Positions 25,082-36,874 of a stretch of 64,000 bases of DNA are shown here, one piece after another. The stretch spans positions 30,370,213 to 30,434,212 of the forward strand of contig OZ234493.1 in the NCBI GenBank assembly GCA_965153455.1, written 5' to 3'. A program made the position numbers and the translations under genes. This DNA comes from Sphagnum compactum (taxonomy: Eukaryota; Bryophyta; Sphagnopsida; Sphagnales). The notes beneath the pieces were generated by a model. That model was not told where the DNA came from and searched no databases. It was given only the letters and a program-made list of their open reading frames with translations. The first letter of the stretch is position 1; each line of letters begins with the position of its first letter.

Positions 25082-25313
25082 GGACAGGTTTTAACTTTTA
25101 AAAAGTTATGAGGTTTGAAAGTAGGAGAGGTCGAAAGAAAATAAGAAGGAAAAAAAAAAATCGCATTTTGTAAGTTGAAAACCTTATTTTTCTTCTTGTT
25201 ATTTTTTCATTAATCTTTTTTCCTTTGCACTTGAAAGAAGAATTCTAGAGCTTGAGGTAGTGCTCTTGTAACATTTTAAATCGCTCAAAGTGAAGCACAT
25301 TTGATGATATATT
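25082..25313 (-). repeat. Dispersed repeat, copy 2 (partner at 864-1075)
   Basis: Its reverse complement aligns with 864-1075 over nearly its full length with scattered substitutions and small indels. This shows that both are copies of one interspersed sequence. No coding capacity is seen. Confidence 0.7.
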
Positions 25314-27429
25314 AATATGAAAAGTTCACAAGGTGAACTATTTGTTTAATGGATATGTGTGCATTGAAAGTTTGACATTTATTAAATTTGTTAGTAATTG
25401 TATGGTGTCTCAAATGTTCAAAATTTTTGATGTCACACTCCAAATGGGAATAAGCCACAACAGGATTTAGCTAAATTTGGCTACAAGACAAATAGAGAAG
25501 TAAACAACATTAACAATCTTGTTATATTTTTGTGACTTGGTAGAACCTCCCATCTAAAGTTGGGATTTTTTTTGGAAAAACTAATTAAAATTTTATCAAT
25601 ATTTACTAAATTATTGGCAATTTCATAACTTTCTTCTTAGAAATTTGGGGAAAAGATTGAAATTTTTTCCAAAAAAAAACCTTTGACTATGCTAGTGAAA
25701 ACATGTATTTTTATTAAAATTCAATGATTGTTGTTTATGAAACTGTGAAAAGACAATTTTGTATGTATGTATTTATCATTCTTATGATTGCATATGTGTG
25801 TTGTTGGTATCTCAATTATTGTAATTTTTCAACATATTATATTTACGTTGTAGTCGTCATATAATTTTTTTTCAAATTTTTGAGGTAGATAGGTTAACAA
25901 TTGTCCACAATAGGATTCAGCCAAATTTGGCTACATGTGAAAGAGGAAAGTAAATTTTAAGAATTATGCTAATTTTTTCTAAAACTAATTGTCTAAATAT
26001 GGCAATTTCCATTTTTTTTTCCCTCACGATGTGGCAACTTTGGGCCATTTTTTTCTCCAAAAATAATCTTATATAAGTTGCATTAACTCATTTTTCAATG
26101 CCGAGATGCAAAAATTTGCCCAAAAACAAACCATTGTTGTCATATGTCGGTCACATTACAAGAAAATATGGTTTTTCCACACAAAAACTTGATTAATGAC
26201 ACATGTGTGAATAAACTTTGTGGTTTCATCCATTACAATGCACAATATGCAGTGTTTATTGTGACATATATAATATTAAAATGGGAATTTGACATTAAGT
26301 AATGTCACATATTTGACATTAAGTAATATTAAGACATTACAATTATAATATCAAATTATTTAACCTATCCATTTGGATGGAGAAGGCCATTTCCATTAAC
26401 TTTAGTTTATTATAGGTCTTTGTGCCAAAAGTCGATCACATCATCATTGGAATCATTATCTATATGAATCATTTGATTTTTTCTTATGTTAGGCATGTTA
26501 TCATTAATTTGCTCATTTTACTTGAATTTTGTTTTGTGTACATATTGTATATTAATATTTCATAAATTTACAAGTCCATTGAATGGATGTAGACATGATA
26601 ATGTCATGTATATATGTTGTGCATGTTGAGTGATACACTTTAGGTGCTTACTAGTTAGAATAGATTTGTGATCAAGTGGTCAAGTGTATCTCCTTGAATT
26701 TGAAAGTCAATGAGAAATATATTTTGAAGGCAAGTGACAATTGATATCTATTGATATTGAAAGTTTTTTATGTATTTGAATTTTGTTTTAAATGAAAATA
26801 TTGGAGATTCCTTGATAGGAGTATTATTGGTATGGCATTTTTAGTAGTCCTTCAAGAGTTATCTTTTGTAATGTGACATGCTTTTGCATGACTTCGTTAA
26901 AAATGAACTAAAACACTAATAGGTGGGTGTTTTAAACATCATGTATCCAATGGGAATTTGTGGATGAAATGTTTAGAAACAATCAATAGTGTTGTTGACA
27001 ATTCAATAATCAAGATTTTCTATCCTTTGTAGTTATTTCAAAATGAAATTGCCAAATTTTATTTTATTTGTTAGCATTGTCCACTTTATAAAGTATTGAA
27101 TTTCATTATCTACCCAACCTTTTAATATATGTATACATGGCTATGACATTGTAGCATTTTTGTTTTAATATTTTTGTTTAATTTGTAAAAAATCTCCCAT
27201 AAACATTATGAACTTATCAAATTTCAAATGGTAAGATGTTAAATTTTATTTTTAATAATTCTAAATGCATTGTCCTATAGATGAAATTCATAATTTTAAC
27301 GAGATATGGGAACCAACAACTTTGGGAAGGGGGGTGAAAGGATGTGATCACAAGGGCCTTTGAAGGGGTGCAATCATAGGGCACTACTAGAATTTCAGGT
27401 TTTTCAAACATTTCAAGTTAACTGACTAG
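25314..27429. other. AT-rich desert with a recurring CCACAA-AGGATT motif
   Basis: The motif ccacaa(c/t)aggatt(t/c)agc followed by aaatttggctaca occurs at about 25453 and 25907. A more decayed version is at about 52034. No gene was recognised. Confidence 0.5.
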
Positions 27430-27660
27430 TCTTTTTTTATCAATGGACATGTCCATTTTGACTAAACATTCAAAGCATATATTTTTTGACCAACCAACTT
27501 GACTATAGTGATTTATTTAACCAATACATCTAGTCAAGTTGAATAACTTTAATCAAAATGACAAATGAGTTTTAGTCAAATGAAACATTTAGTCAAATTG
27601 AACATAAGAAATTGACATCAATAGTCAAAATGATCAATGTTCTCTAGTCAAATGAGACAT
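27430..27660. repeat. Cluster of TAGTCAAA / TTTGACTA words
   Basis: Within about 230 bp the word agtcaa, or its complement ttgact, recurs irregularly many times, usually as tagtcaaatga or tagtcaaaatga. The spacing is uneven, so it is a decayed short tandem repeat or a cluster. The core TTGAC matches W-box-like sites, but there is no gene nearby. Confidence 0.5.
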
Positions 27661-29889
27661 CTTAAATGCCTATTACATACCTACCTCCCACCCTAAAAAG
27701 TACACTAGTTAAATTTTTTTTTTAAATACGTGAGTAAAAATATATGGTGCAATATATTGGTATTGGGTAAAAATTATAAATTAATTAGTTTAAAAATAGG
27801 GTACCTTTTATTCAAATAATTAATTTAATTATAATATAGGGTATGTAATAATCGCAAATAATGGATTATAATTAATATAGGATGGCTTTAATATGTGTAT
27901 ATTAAAAAATTAGATGATAATATGATGATAAAAAATAAGTTGGACAATTATTTAATACCCCCTCTAAAAATGGTCATTTAACGCATGTAGGTTTCAAATT
28001 TTACACTAAGTGTCCCCCTAGGCCTCCCACCTACAATCTTACAACCTACCTACCAACCCACCCACCCACCTACCTAAATGTACTATCTACTTACCTACCC
28101 ACCCACCCACCTACCTACTTATATATTACCTACCTATTTACCCACCCACTCACCTACTTATTTATGAAAACATTCATATCTATGTTAAAGGGGGTTTTTT
28201 GGTGCATAGGTGTATGTGTCACAAATGACATTCCATAATAGTTCATTAAACACCTCACAAGCCACTTTCAACAATTCAATTATGCTAGGTCATGAAAATT
28301 GTTGCCAACATCATCATTCGTGGGTGAAATTCATACATGAACATTCACATTTTCATCCATAATAAATGAAGTTCATCCATCACTGTCCATTTTTCATGCA
28401 TATGTGGAATTAAGAAGGTGTTTGAAAAGGTTCTTTGGACGGTGAACCATGTGAAAACCAACATGAAAGCTTCTTGAAGTAGGTCTAAACAAACAAGTAT
28501 AAATAAAGGTAATTCCCTTCATTATTTTTAATCTAATCAACATCAACATGTTCAAGGTACAACCTTATGTTTTAACCTTGTTTTTTAATTTGATTAATGT
28601 TGAACCAATCATTCCATTTTTTGAATAAAATACCATTTATGTATTCCATGGTTTTGTTTTTAATCATCATGTTGTGTGATTTTGATTGAAGCTTAATTTT
28701 GATGTAGTTTGTTTGAATTTTTGTGCATCATGGGAAATCTTTGATCATGATAATTTTTGTGTTAATTACAATATGTGATTGTGCTTGGACCATTACTACC
28801 ATTTGCCATTGAATTGCATGGTTTGTAATTGGTTTAATGTCTTGAGTGATTTGATTCATTCAAATAATTAATCATGTTTTTAAAAATGTCTTCATCATCA
28901 TGTAATGCTTATATTTGCATATTGGGATTAGTAGCTCATCATTAAACCGCAATAATGTATGGATATGTAAGATACCATTTTTTGCAATTTTGTAGCTTTC
29001 AAAACAAGTTTTTTATGTTGATCACACTTGCATTAATATTAGTAATTTTTTTGTATTTTTTTCATCCAACATGTATTTGAAAATAAGAATGATAAAAATG
29101 TGTATGAAAATTGTTTAAATTTTTGAGTTCATGGTTTTGTTTACATTGTTCATTCTTAATTAACATGTATGTGTCATAAAGTAATTCAACATTGATGTTT
29201 TGTCCTCAATTAAAATAACATTCGAAGGGTAATGGACAAATATAGGATTTAAAGTGAAAACAAATTTAATGTTCCCATTATATTTATCATATTGAATATT
29301 TGATCCAATTGTTGTGTGAGTACTTCCGAAAACATATTTTCTCCATATTCCATTCAAAATATTCATTTGAAATCCACTAAAAACCTATTTTCTCATCTTT
29401 AGTTACACCCCAACCATGGAAGCTTAGTGTTCCCTCTAGTTCAAAAAGGAATTTGATTCCATCATATCCATATCATCTTTAATAAAAATGTATAACTTTG
29501 TACGAAGTGGAGAATTTTTCCCCATTATTAAGTGGGGCATTACAATGTGAGTTCATTTTTTTGTTTTGGACATGTAAAACATTTCACTACAACTTACTCT
29601 ATAACTTGTTTTGCAACCTTTAAATATTTTGTTTATTAAGACTTTCATCAATTGTTTTATGTAAACTAATTAGAGGATAAAATTGAACCTTAAAACATGT
29701 TTGCATCTATTCATCAATTCAAACATGCACACATGATTGGGTTTTTCAATGTGGCAATGAAGGGAAAGCCACCTCCAGCCCCCATTCATATATGTTTGGT
29801 TACTTCCCTTTAATTTGCACCACCATTTCAAACCATTCTTCAACTCCAACATCCAAAAGTGTTATCTCTCTTGATTTTGAAAACATCCA
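27661..29889. other. AT-rich desert, no gene seen
   Basis: It holds CCTACC-rich low-complexity DNA at about 28020-28165. The rest is AT-rich with no recognisable frame. Part of the right end may belong to the decayed transposase that becomes readable from about 29890. Confidence 0.45.
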
Positions 29890-30650
29890 CTTATTGACAA
29901 CTTTCCCAAGTATCTTTTCTAACATTCAAAAAACTGAAATCAAAAGTAATGAAGGCATCTAAGGTGATTGTGGGGGTTGCATGTAAGTTGCTCTTAGTTG
30001 AAACCATGTTTCTACAATTGACAACCAATCTTAGTTTCAATCCATTATGGAAAATTGGGTACAAATTCTTCTTTTGATATTCACAAATCATGAGTTAGAG
30101 GGATTAGGGAGTGATAACCTAATTAAGGTAATAGTAAAGACATTGATGATAGGAGGTGGATTGCTAAGAAAGCATATTACCAAGAAATTCATAAGCTTGG
30201 GGGCAAACAATGTTAATGTATTTCAAGGCATTAGTGTTAGAAAACAAATCTAGTTTCTAACTGCATTCCCCATTTTATAAGGATTCAATTCATAGCCCAT
30301 CTCACAAATTTAGTGACACGAATTTTAGTTGGTTTACCTTTGGTGATTTGCCTTGAGAATTTGTTCCAAATCCTTAACAACTATTTCACACACAAGCACC
30401 TTGAAGACATTTATAATTCACAAAACTTGTGGAAAGCATAGAAACAAAGTGAAACAATGATTTTTTGAAATCCAAATGGTTTTCAATGTTGAGACTTGCC
30501 AAGCAAAGTGATGATAGAATATAAAATTCCCTTGGTAATGATGGTTACCTGGATAGCCTTGCAAATCAACAAGCAGAGTTAAACTATGAACATCTATGTG
30601 ACTTGGAGATTTTGCTTGGACTTGTTTGCATTTTGCCATTGCTAGAATTT
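29890..30650 (+). pseudogene. Decayed hAT/DUF4371-type transposase fragment
   Basis: Plus-strand frames carry a block at 30047-30253 (ELEGLGSDNLIKVIVKTLM, then ISLGANNVNVFQG). After frame changes they continue through IAHLTNLVTRI, GLPLVICLENLFQILNNYF and KVMIEYKIPLVM, up to about 30640. The order and spacing match the central region of plant zinc-finger/DUF4371 hAT-like transposases, including the SFGADGVNVFQG-type box and the HxxNL-type region. At least three stops or frameshifts interrupt it. No terminal repeats were found. It lies about 600 bp upstream of the HBP5-like start codon. Confidence 0.7.
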
Positions 30651-30895
30651 GTGTTTGTTTTCATGAAAATTTGCCCAAATGAGAAATGTATTTTGTGTGT
30701 GACCTTGTGGCAACTATCAAGGTTTGTCAAGGTGATGTCCATAACACGTTTTATGATAATATTTTGAAGTTTATTATAGAAAACCTTTGTGCTTTCAAAT
30801 CATTGTTTGGATATAAACATGAAAACATCTAGATGCAAATGGATACCATATTTAAATATTAAAAAACTAGCTTGATTATTTAGTATAATGTCTAA

Positions 30896-31252
30896 TTGGC
30901 AAAACATTTTGTTAAAAAACTGCCGAACATAAATGACCAAAAAATAAATAAATTAGTAGGTACCTTGCCTGCCAAAACAGGCCCAAAAAAGCCCCTTTTT
31001 GTTTTTGCAAAAGAAATGGTGTGTTTTTTTGGCTTTTGCTCCGTCGCTTGCTCGCCATTAGTCGCCATTCTGCAAAAGCTTTCTTCTGTGCACGCACACA
31101 CATGCACGCGTACCTTTCTCGCTCTCCCATTTTCGATTTTTCCATTTCCCTTCTCTGCCATAGCCTTGAATGCTGCCCTGTGTCTTCTTCTTCACCTTCC
31201 AAACTCTTCTTATGTAACACACTGCTCGCAAATTTTCTTGTCATCATCGGTC
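30896..31252 (+). promoter_or_regulatory. Upstream leader of the HBP5-like gene
   Basis: This stretch is open in the same frame as the gene, so a start at 30896 is formally possible. The peptide it would add does not resemble the family, and a start at 31253 gives a normal transit peptide. I therefore treat it as promoter and leader. Confidence 0.4.
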
Positions 31253-34216
31253 ATGGCCAGTCTTCTGGCTTCTTGCAGTAGTACGTTAGCAGCTTTTCTA
31301 CCATCATCATCAGTCTCCTCCTCCTCCTCTTCCTCCTCCTCCTCCTCCCACCACATCCAGAAATCTTCCGTGTCTTGGCTGTCTTCCAGGTTCTGTAATA
31401 ATGAGAAATTGTATTCCAGTCTGAAGAAGTTGAGGTCCACAGGAAATGATGTTTTGCAGCATAGTACCTTGGTAGGGATTTTTCGGTATCCAGATGATAT
31501 GGATTACTTGAAGAGGGAGAAGAAAATAACAACAACAACAACAACATGCCGGGCATCATCATCACCATCGCAAAGAGCGGCAACTATTTTGGAGAAAGGA
31601 GGCGAGAACAAGATTCTGCCTCCTGAGGGTTTCATAGAAGAGATGAAGGCTTTTCTGAGGCGGGATTTGATACATTTGTTTGACGAGCAAGGGATTGACA
31701 AAAGCATGTATGATCCTAAGGTCGAGTTCCGGGACCCTGTCACCAACTATGACTCTTTGGAAGGCTATCTTTTCAACATTCAGATGTTGCGACTCCTTTT
31801 CCATCCCATTTTTGAGCTCCATACTGTCAAACAGGTCACAATTCTCTTTCCACCTCTTTCAAGCAGCACCCTAGGGATGATGAGGGATTTTATTCTTGTG
31901 GCAATCTTTTGCAAGAGGCTTCAAATTTCTGCTAGATTCATGCATGGCAAATGATGTTAGGCAGAACTGTCATGCAATCTACAATTGGGGGTCAGCTACA
32001 CACATCCAAATTGTAAACAGAAGGGAGTGGGCCATGGAGTGTTCTCAAGGAGTCTCCCATCTCCATTTTGGGCAACTGCATTTGCTCTAAAATCACTGTC
32101 CTATGTTTTTCTTTCTTCATTCTGGAGTGTTGTGGTTGACTGTTTTGGCAGACAGGACCTTATGAAATTACCACAAGATGGACAATGACAATGAATTTTT
32201 GGATAGTTCTGTGGCAGCCCAAGCTGATATTCACAGGGGTGTCTATCATGCGCATCAACCCTGAAACTGGAAAATTCTGTGCTCACATTGTAAGGTTTTG
32301 CAAATCCCAGCAGCTACAATATATGCATAACATTGTGTGTGTGTTTTTCTACAAGAAAAGTTAAAATGTACACTGACATGGTTTTTGTTTCTGCATGGAT
32401 TGAGGATTCAAAGGAATAAGTTGTGACTGCATATTGTGACTCTTTATGCTGCTGTAATACTCATCCTGTGTGTTGTGTATGGACATGGAATTCAGGACCG
32501 CTGGGATTCAATCAAAGACAATGAGTATTTCTCATTTGAAGGTGCAATGGATATAATTCGGCAGGTTGGATCTTCTAATCTCCACTGATGTATGACTCAA
32601 TCAATGTCTCCTTTCAATGTAATTTACTGCACACTTCTTGTCAGCAAAACTGCAATGGCCTACTAGCAGACACTGAAGACACATTGTGACAGTTTCATCA
32701 TTCAGCATGTTGTTTAGCTACATTTCATGCCAGGGACCCTGAACCCTTGATGTTGGAAGTGTGGATTGAATAACACCAATTTGTCCAAATGGTGGATTTC
32801 TTTTGTTTTCCTTTCCTTGAAACTGCAAGGCATCCTCACTCCTTGAAAGAGGGTTTTGCTTTGACAGATGCAATACTTCAAGACACCAGATTTGGAGACA
32901 CCAAAGTACAGGGTTTTGAAGCGAACTGCTGTATATCAGGTCAGCTCCTTGTCATTACAAGTGCACCATAGTCAGAGATTCTACCCGTGGTGAAAGGTTC
33001 TTCAAGTGCCTTGGATTGGCTCAATGACCTGAGCACTACGATTGCATTTAACCATTGCATGCTTCAATAATCTCGCTACTTTTTCACCCTTCAAAATTGC
33101 ACTCAGACCATTTTGCTCATGGCCATAAATGCAGGTGCGCGAGTATGAACCTTTCATAGTTGTGGAAACTGAGGGTGATTCTTTATCAGGTTCAAAGGGA
33201 TTCAATGCAGTTGCTGGGTAACAATTTTTTTTGAAGACAGTGTCCTTTTCGCAACTTGCTCCCATGATTTCCAAACTGTAAACTGGTGGACAGTTTGATC
33301 TCCTAACTTTGTCATGAGAAATAATGTCCTGTAGTTGATGCCTTTTGACTTCCTGCACCCCTTCAGTTACTTAAATTTGCTGTACAACATTTGGCAGGTA
33401 CATATTTGGTAAGAATGACAAGGAGGAAAAGATGAAGATGACTACGCCTGTGTTTACAGAACAGATAGATCAGTTTTCATCATCTGGAGTCAAGATTCAA
33501 ATTGTTCTACCTCTACAGAGCTCCCTATCAGAGTAGGTCTAAAAAGCTCACAGTTGTACTCTTTAACCAGTTTATTTGCTGCACAGGGTTGCATTGTAGT
33601 TTCAGTTAGAATGTCGTTGGTTTCAAAAGCTCTGTAAAATCAGGTTTTGGATGCCTATTTACAGCTATGATTTTGTCATTCCAACAGCTTTCAATGCTGG
33701 CTACTCTCAATATGAAAGGTAGTAGTCCAAGGCAGAATTCATGTCTTTCCTGCTGATTGAGGAGCATATGGTGGTGTTACAGATTGCCTGCTCCTTTGTC
33801 AGGGCAAGTAAAGGTACAACAAGTGGAAGGGAGGGCTGTTGCTGCCATCAGGTTCAATGGCAAGCCAACAGAGGAACTTGTGCAAGAAAAGGCAAAGATC
33901 CTTACAGAAGAACTGGCAAAAGATGGACTGAGACAGAAAGGAGGAATTGTACTTGCCAGATACAATGATCCTGGTAGAACTTTTCCTTTGTTCATGGTAC
34001 ATCTCAATATCCTTCCTGCTGCTGAATTTTTCAATGGAAATTTTGCTTCAAACTTGCTTTGGAAGTCTGGCAAGAGCAATGATCTTTAAATAGTAAAAGC
34101 CAGTGCTAAAAAGTTTTTAACAAGATTAATACTTAATGAGCATCTTTTGTTTGGACAATGTTCATGTGCAGAAAAATGAGGTGCTTGCATGCCTTGAAGA
34201 TTTTAAGTTGGATTGA
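31253..34216 (+). CDS. HBP5: Plastid DUF2358-SOUL haem-binding protein (HBP5-like)
   Basis: Exons 31253-31834, 32152-32289, 32496-32564, 32868-32939, 33135-33217, 33398-33532, 33783-33996 and 34172-34216 join into 445 codons. Residues 1 to about 120 are Ser-rich, including a run of 11 Ser, and look like a chloroplast transit peptide. The NTF2-like DUF2358 domain is at about 125-262 (EEMKAFLRRDLIHLFDEQGI, TGPYEITTRWTM, INPETGKFCAHIDRWDSIKDN). The SOUL domain is at about 264-445 (TPKYRVLKRTAVYQVREYEP, KMKMTTPVFTEQ, LARYNDPGRTFPLFM, then KNEVLACLEDFKLD). This two-domain order is that of plant HBP5, a plastid tetrapyrrole-binding protein. Intron 6 is placed by the frame of a GAA codon split between 33532 and 33783, which restores a LSELPAPL segment. 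The first donor, CAG|GTCACA, is weak. The gene is longer than Arabidopsis HBP5 mainly at the N-terminus. Confidence 0.92.
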
Positions 34217-35577
34217 GCAACCTGCTGGTTAACTTAAGAGGTTGCAAGCATCTGATAGTTTTGTGCAACACCCAGAAAAGAGTGGTGGTCTATTGTGGAA
34301 ACATAGGATCTTGGTCTGATTTTTGGACTGCAATCGGCATGTTGCTAGCAGTTACCAGCTTTCATGTGCTGTTAGTGGTTGAATGCTGCTGTTTAATCAG
34401 TCATCAGGTAGAGCACCTTCATTAGTCAATCTAACCTCCATCACAGTGTGGATGATGATGACTTATTGATGACTAAGCAAGCTTCAACACGCTATGGATT
34501 TTGGGGTTCCTTCATGTAAAGGAGGCTGCCTATCCATCCCAAGACTAGCAGCATTGGAGTTTACTGATCAAGTATTATTCTAGAAAATCAAATTTGATTG
34601 TTGTTGATTATACAAGATCTGTTCTGAGTTCTCACATTCATTTTTGGAAACAATGGGAGGGCTCAATCATGAGGTTGACTAGCATTCAAGAGATATAGCT
34701 AAGAAAAAAAGAGGTTAATAGTATCTTCATTCAAGCTTGCAAGGGTAAGCTTCACTTTCATTTGAGTTTCTCCAAGTACAAGCAAGCACCTAAGCTTAAG
34801 GCATAGAGAGTCCTACAAAGAAGCTAGTCTTTGTAGCCCTCCTTGGACAGCTGTAATCAGTATTGGCTTGAACAATACAACACCGATGAAATGATTCAAA
34901 GCTCCATATGTACATTTGCAACACATAGATCAATGGTTGGAGATGGCTATTGTGCTTGATTCTTCTACTAACCTGATTCATATTGTGTATTACAAAATCA
35001 GCAATTGAGAGAGAGAAAGGTTTTAGTTGTATGCACTGATGAAAAGATGAACCCAACACTCCAAACAAGCTTCAGCAAACTGATGTATGCAACAACACAA
35101 ATGATACTGCTCAATAAAATAAGAATGTAAACCCAACATCCATCCAGAACATCACTGCTCATGACCAGAGCTTGATGCCAGAATTCTCTGATCTTAAGCC
35201 CTAGTAATTTGCTGAAGCAAAAATGAACCCCAACACTCCTGGCAAGCTTCAGCAAACTACAGCATGCTCATAACATCAATGATGTCAGAATGTAAACCCG
35301 ACATCCACGACATCACTGCTCACGTCAAGAACCTGATGCTAGAATTGTCTGATCTTGGACTAGTACATATAAGCAAGCATTACACAATCTGGTCTGCATC
35401 ATTGATCCCAGATTCCACTGATGAGCACAACAGAAAACATGGAAACAAATTGTTCTACTTTATCCATCTCCAAAGACAAAGTGCCTTCTGCATAGTTGCT
35501 GCTATGGAAGTGTTATTGTTATTACTTGGAGGAGAGAAAGAGGGCGCAAGGAGGGAGCAAATCACCAACACGGAGGC
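34217..35577. other. Spacer between the convergent HBP5-like and COPT genes
   Basis: It should hold both 3' untranslated regions. Composition is gene-like rather than desert-like. A 175-bp tandem duplication lies at 35048-35356. No other gene was recognised. Confidence 0.55.
35048..35356. repeat. Tandem duplication, about 175-bp unit, two copies
   Basis: The first copy starts at 35048 (atgaacccaacactcc) and the second at 35223 (atgaaccccaacactcc). Both continue with caagcttcagcaaact, then gaatgtaaaccc-acatcca, catcactgctca and tctgatctt. The second copy ends near 35356 and is shorter in the middle. Confidence 0.88.
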
Positions 35578-36033
35578 TCAAGAGGAGCAGCAAGGATCAT
35601 GGAAGGAAGGAGCTGCGCTGCCACTCCGAAAAAAGAAATAGCCTACTGCCAATCCCGCAACAATGCTCAGGAAAACCCCACCATTAAAGGACATGACGGC
35701 GAGCATGAGCAAATAGCCCAGTCCTACCTTGATGCCGAACAGTAAAGACTCCAAGGCCTTGTTGATCCCTATCCGCGACCCTTGCACCACCACCTCACCC
35801 AACAAAGGCGCCTCTGGAGTGTCATCAGATACTGCTGCTGAAGGAACTGCTGAAGTCTTCCCAGCAGAGCTTGTTGTCAGGAAGACAGATCGTTGCATGG
35901 CAAGCCATTCATGGACCACGGAGAAAACAAACAACACAATCAACGTCAGAATGTAACCTTGCCATGTCTTCACGGCCCATTGATCAAAAAGCACTGTCAC
36001 TGACTTCCCCCAATAAAATGTCATGTGCATCAT
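35578..36033 (-). CDS. COPT: Copper transporter of the COPT/Ctr family
   Basis: This is a single-exon frame of 151 codons, a usual length for plant COPT proteins, which carry Cu(I) into the cell or out of an internal store. The N-terminus is short and Met/His-rich (MMHMTFYWGK), as in the family. The three membrane segments lie at about 24-44, 96-115 and 117-135. Segment 2 has the copper-path MxxxM motif (M110, M114). Segment 3 has GxxxG (G127, G131) for trimer packing. The C-terminus ends with a Cys pair (C148, C149). The chosen start is the first Met of the MMHM run; an in-frame ATG 26 codons upstream would add an acidic, Gln-rich leader unlike the family. The membrane system it serves cannot be told from sequence. 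Confidence 0.93.
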   Translation of the reverse strand: MMHMTFYWGKSVTVLFDQWAVKTWQGYILTLIVLFVFSVVHEWLAMQRSVFLTTSSAGKTSAVPSAAVSDDTPEAPLLGEVVVQGSRIGINKALESLLFGIKVGLGYLLMLAVMSFNGGVFLSIVAGLAVGYFFFRSGSAAPSFHDPCCSS

Positions 36034-36200
36034 GGTTGCTGACGATTGATTCTCCCCCTCCCTCTCTCTCCCTTGTTCTTGTTCTTCTCTCAATTGTGCT
36101 CTCTCTCTCACCTAATCACTGCAAATTACTCAGCCCCACCCTCCTCCTCGAAACCCTAATGCTTGACACCTACTTCTTCCCCCACTCTCTTTCTTTCTAG
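36034..36200 (-). promoter_or_regulatory. GA-rich 5' leader of the COPT gene
   Basis: On the coding strand this stretch is rich in GAGAGA, matching the CT-rich plus strand at about 36050-36115. GA-rich leaders are common in plants. An ATG in frame with COPT lies within it at 36111, but the extended protein is not family-like. Confidence 0.4.
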
Positions 36201-36540
36201 TGCAAACTATGAACTCGGTGACCGGCGAGACAACCCCCCCCCCACCATTTTTTTTTGTTGAGGCTAAATTTAGGGATTTGGCTAAAAAGAAATTTCCAAA
36301 TGGCTAAAAAATGTGTTTTTTTTGGGTTTTCTAGTCGCCACATTTGTATACTTTTTTTTGAATTATCGCCATATTTCTCTATTGGGTTCTAGCATATAGC
36401 CAAAAGTACTGCTTGCTTCTGTTTTTTTCTTCCCCTGACTGCCCCTTTTGCCCATCCAAGATGTGTCTGGTGGTGCCCAAACACATCTTGATGCTGCTGC
36501 CCGTCCACACTTTGGGTGCTGTTAGGTGTGAACTATTCAC
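36201..36540. other. AT-rich spacer, no gene seen
   Basis: It contains a C-run of 11 near 36227-36238 and poly-T runs. A 9-bp inverted repeat (aagatgtgt / acacatctt) lies at about 36458-36490. No coding sequence was recognised. Confidence 0.5.
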
Positions 36541-36874
36541 CAGTGTTGGGAGGTTCTTAGAATGAGGGAGAGATACCCGTAGGTTATCAATACAATATAT
36601 ATCCAATTCTCAAATTTTGGTGTATAACCAGTTTTTGTGTATAATGGTGGTTCTAAAAAAAGCTGGTCAAAGAACCGTCAGTTCTTTGCTGGATTTTTTT
36701 TTAATGAAAATCATTGATTCTTTGAGGTTTTCTGAAATAACTGGAACCAGTAGTTCTTTGATTCTGGATTTTTATTTTATTTTCAAAGAACTGAACCAGT
36801 GATTCTTTGATTCTGAAATATTTAAAGAACTGGAATCGGTGGTTCTTTAAAATTAAAAGAACTGCGCAACACTG
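36541..36874. mobile_element. Non-autonomous hAT-type element (MITE), 334 bp
   Basis: The left end reads CAGTGTTGGGAGGTTCTT. The reverse complement of the right end (36857-36874) reads CAGTGTTGCGCAGTTCTT, so 15 of 18 bases match. CAGTG termini are typical of hAT elements. The flanking octamers are ctattcac and gtatgcat, which agree at five of eight positions and may be a decayed 8-bp target duplication. Inside are repeated ttctttgattctg and ggaacc-gt-gttctt words, as in hAT subterminal repeats. There is no coding capacity. The same left-end sequence recurs at 57513. Confidence 0.82.

Noticed and set aside
27430-27660. TTGAC cluster as a W-box regulatory region
   Set aside because: No gene lies nearby and the words look like a decayed short repeat.
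30896-31252. An upstream in-frame ATG for the HBP5-like gene
   Set aside because: It would add 119 residues unlike any family member, while the ATG at 31253 opens a normal transit peptide.
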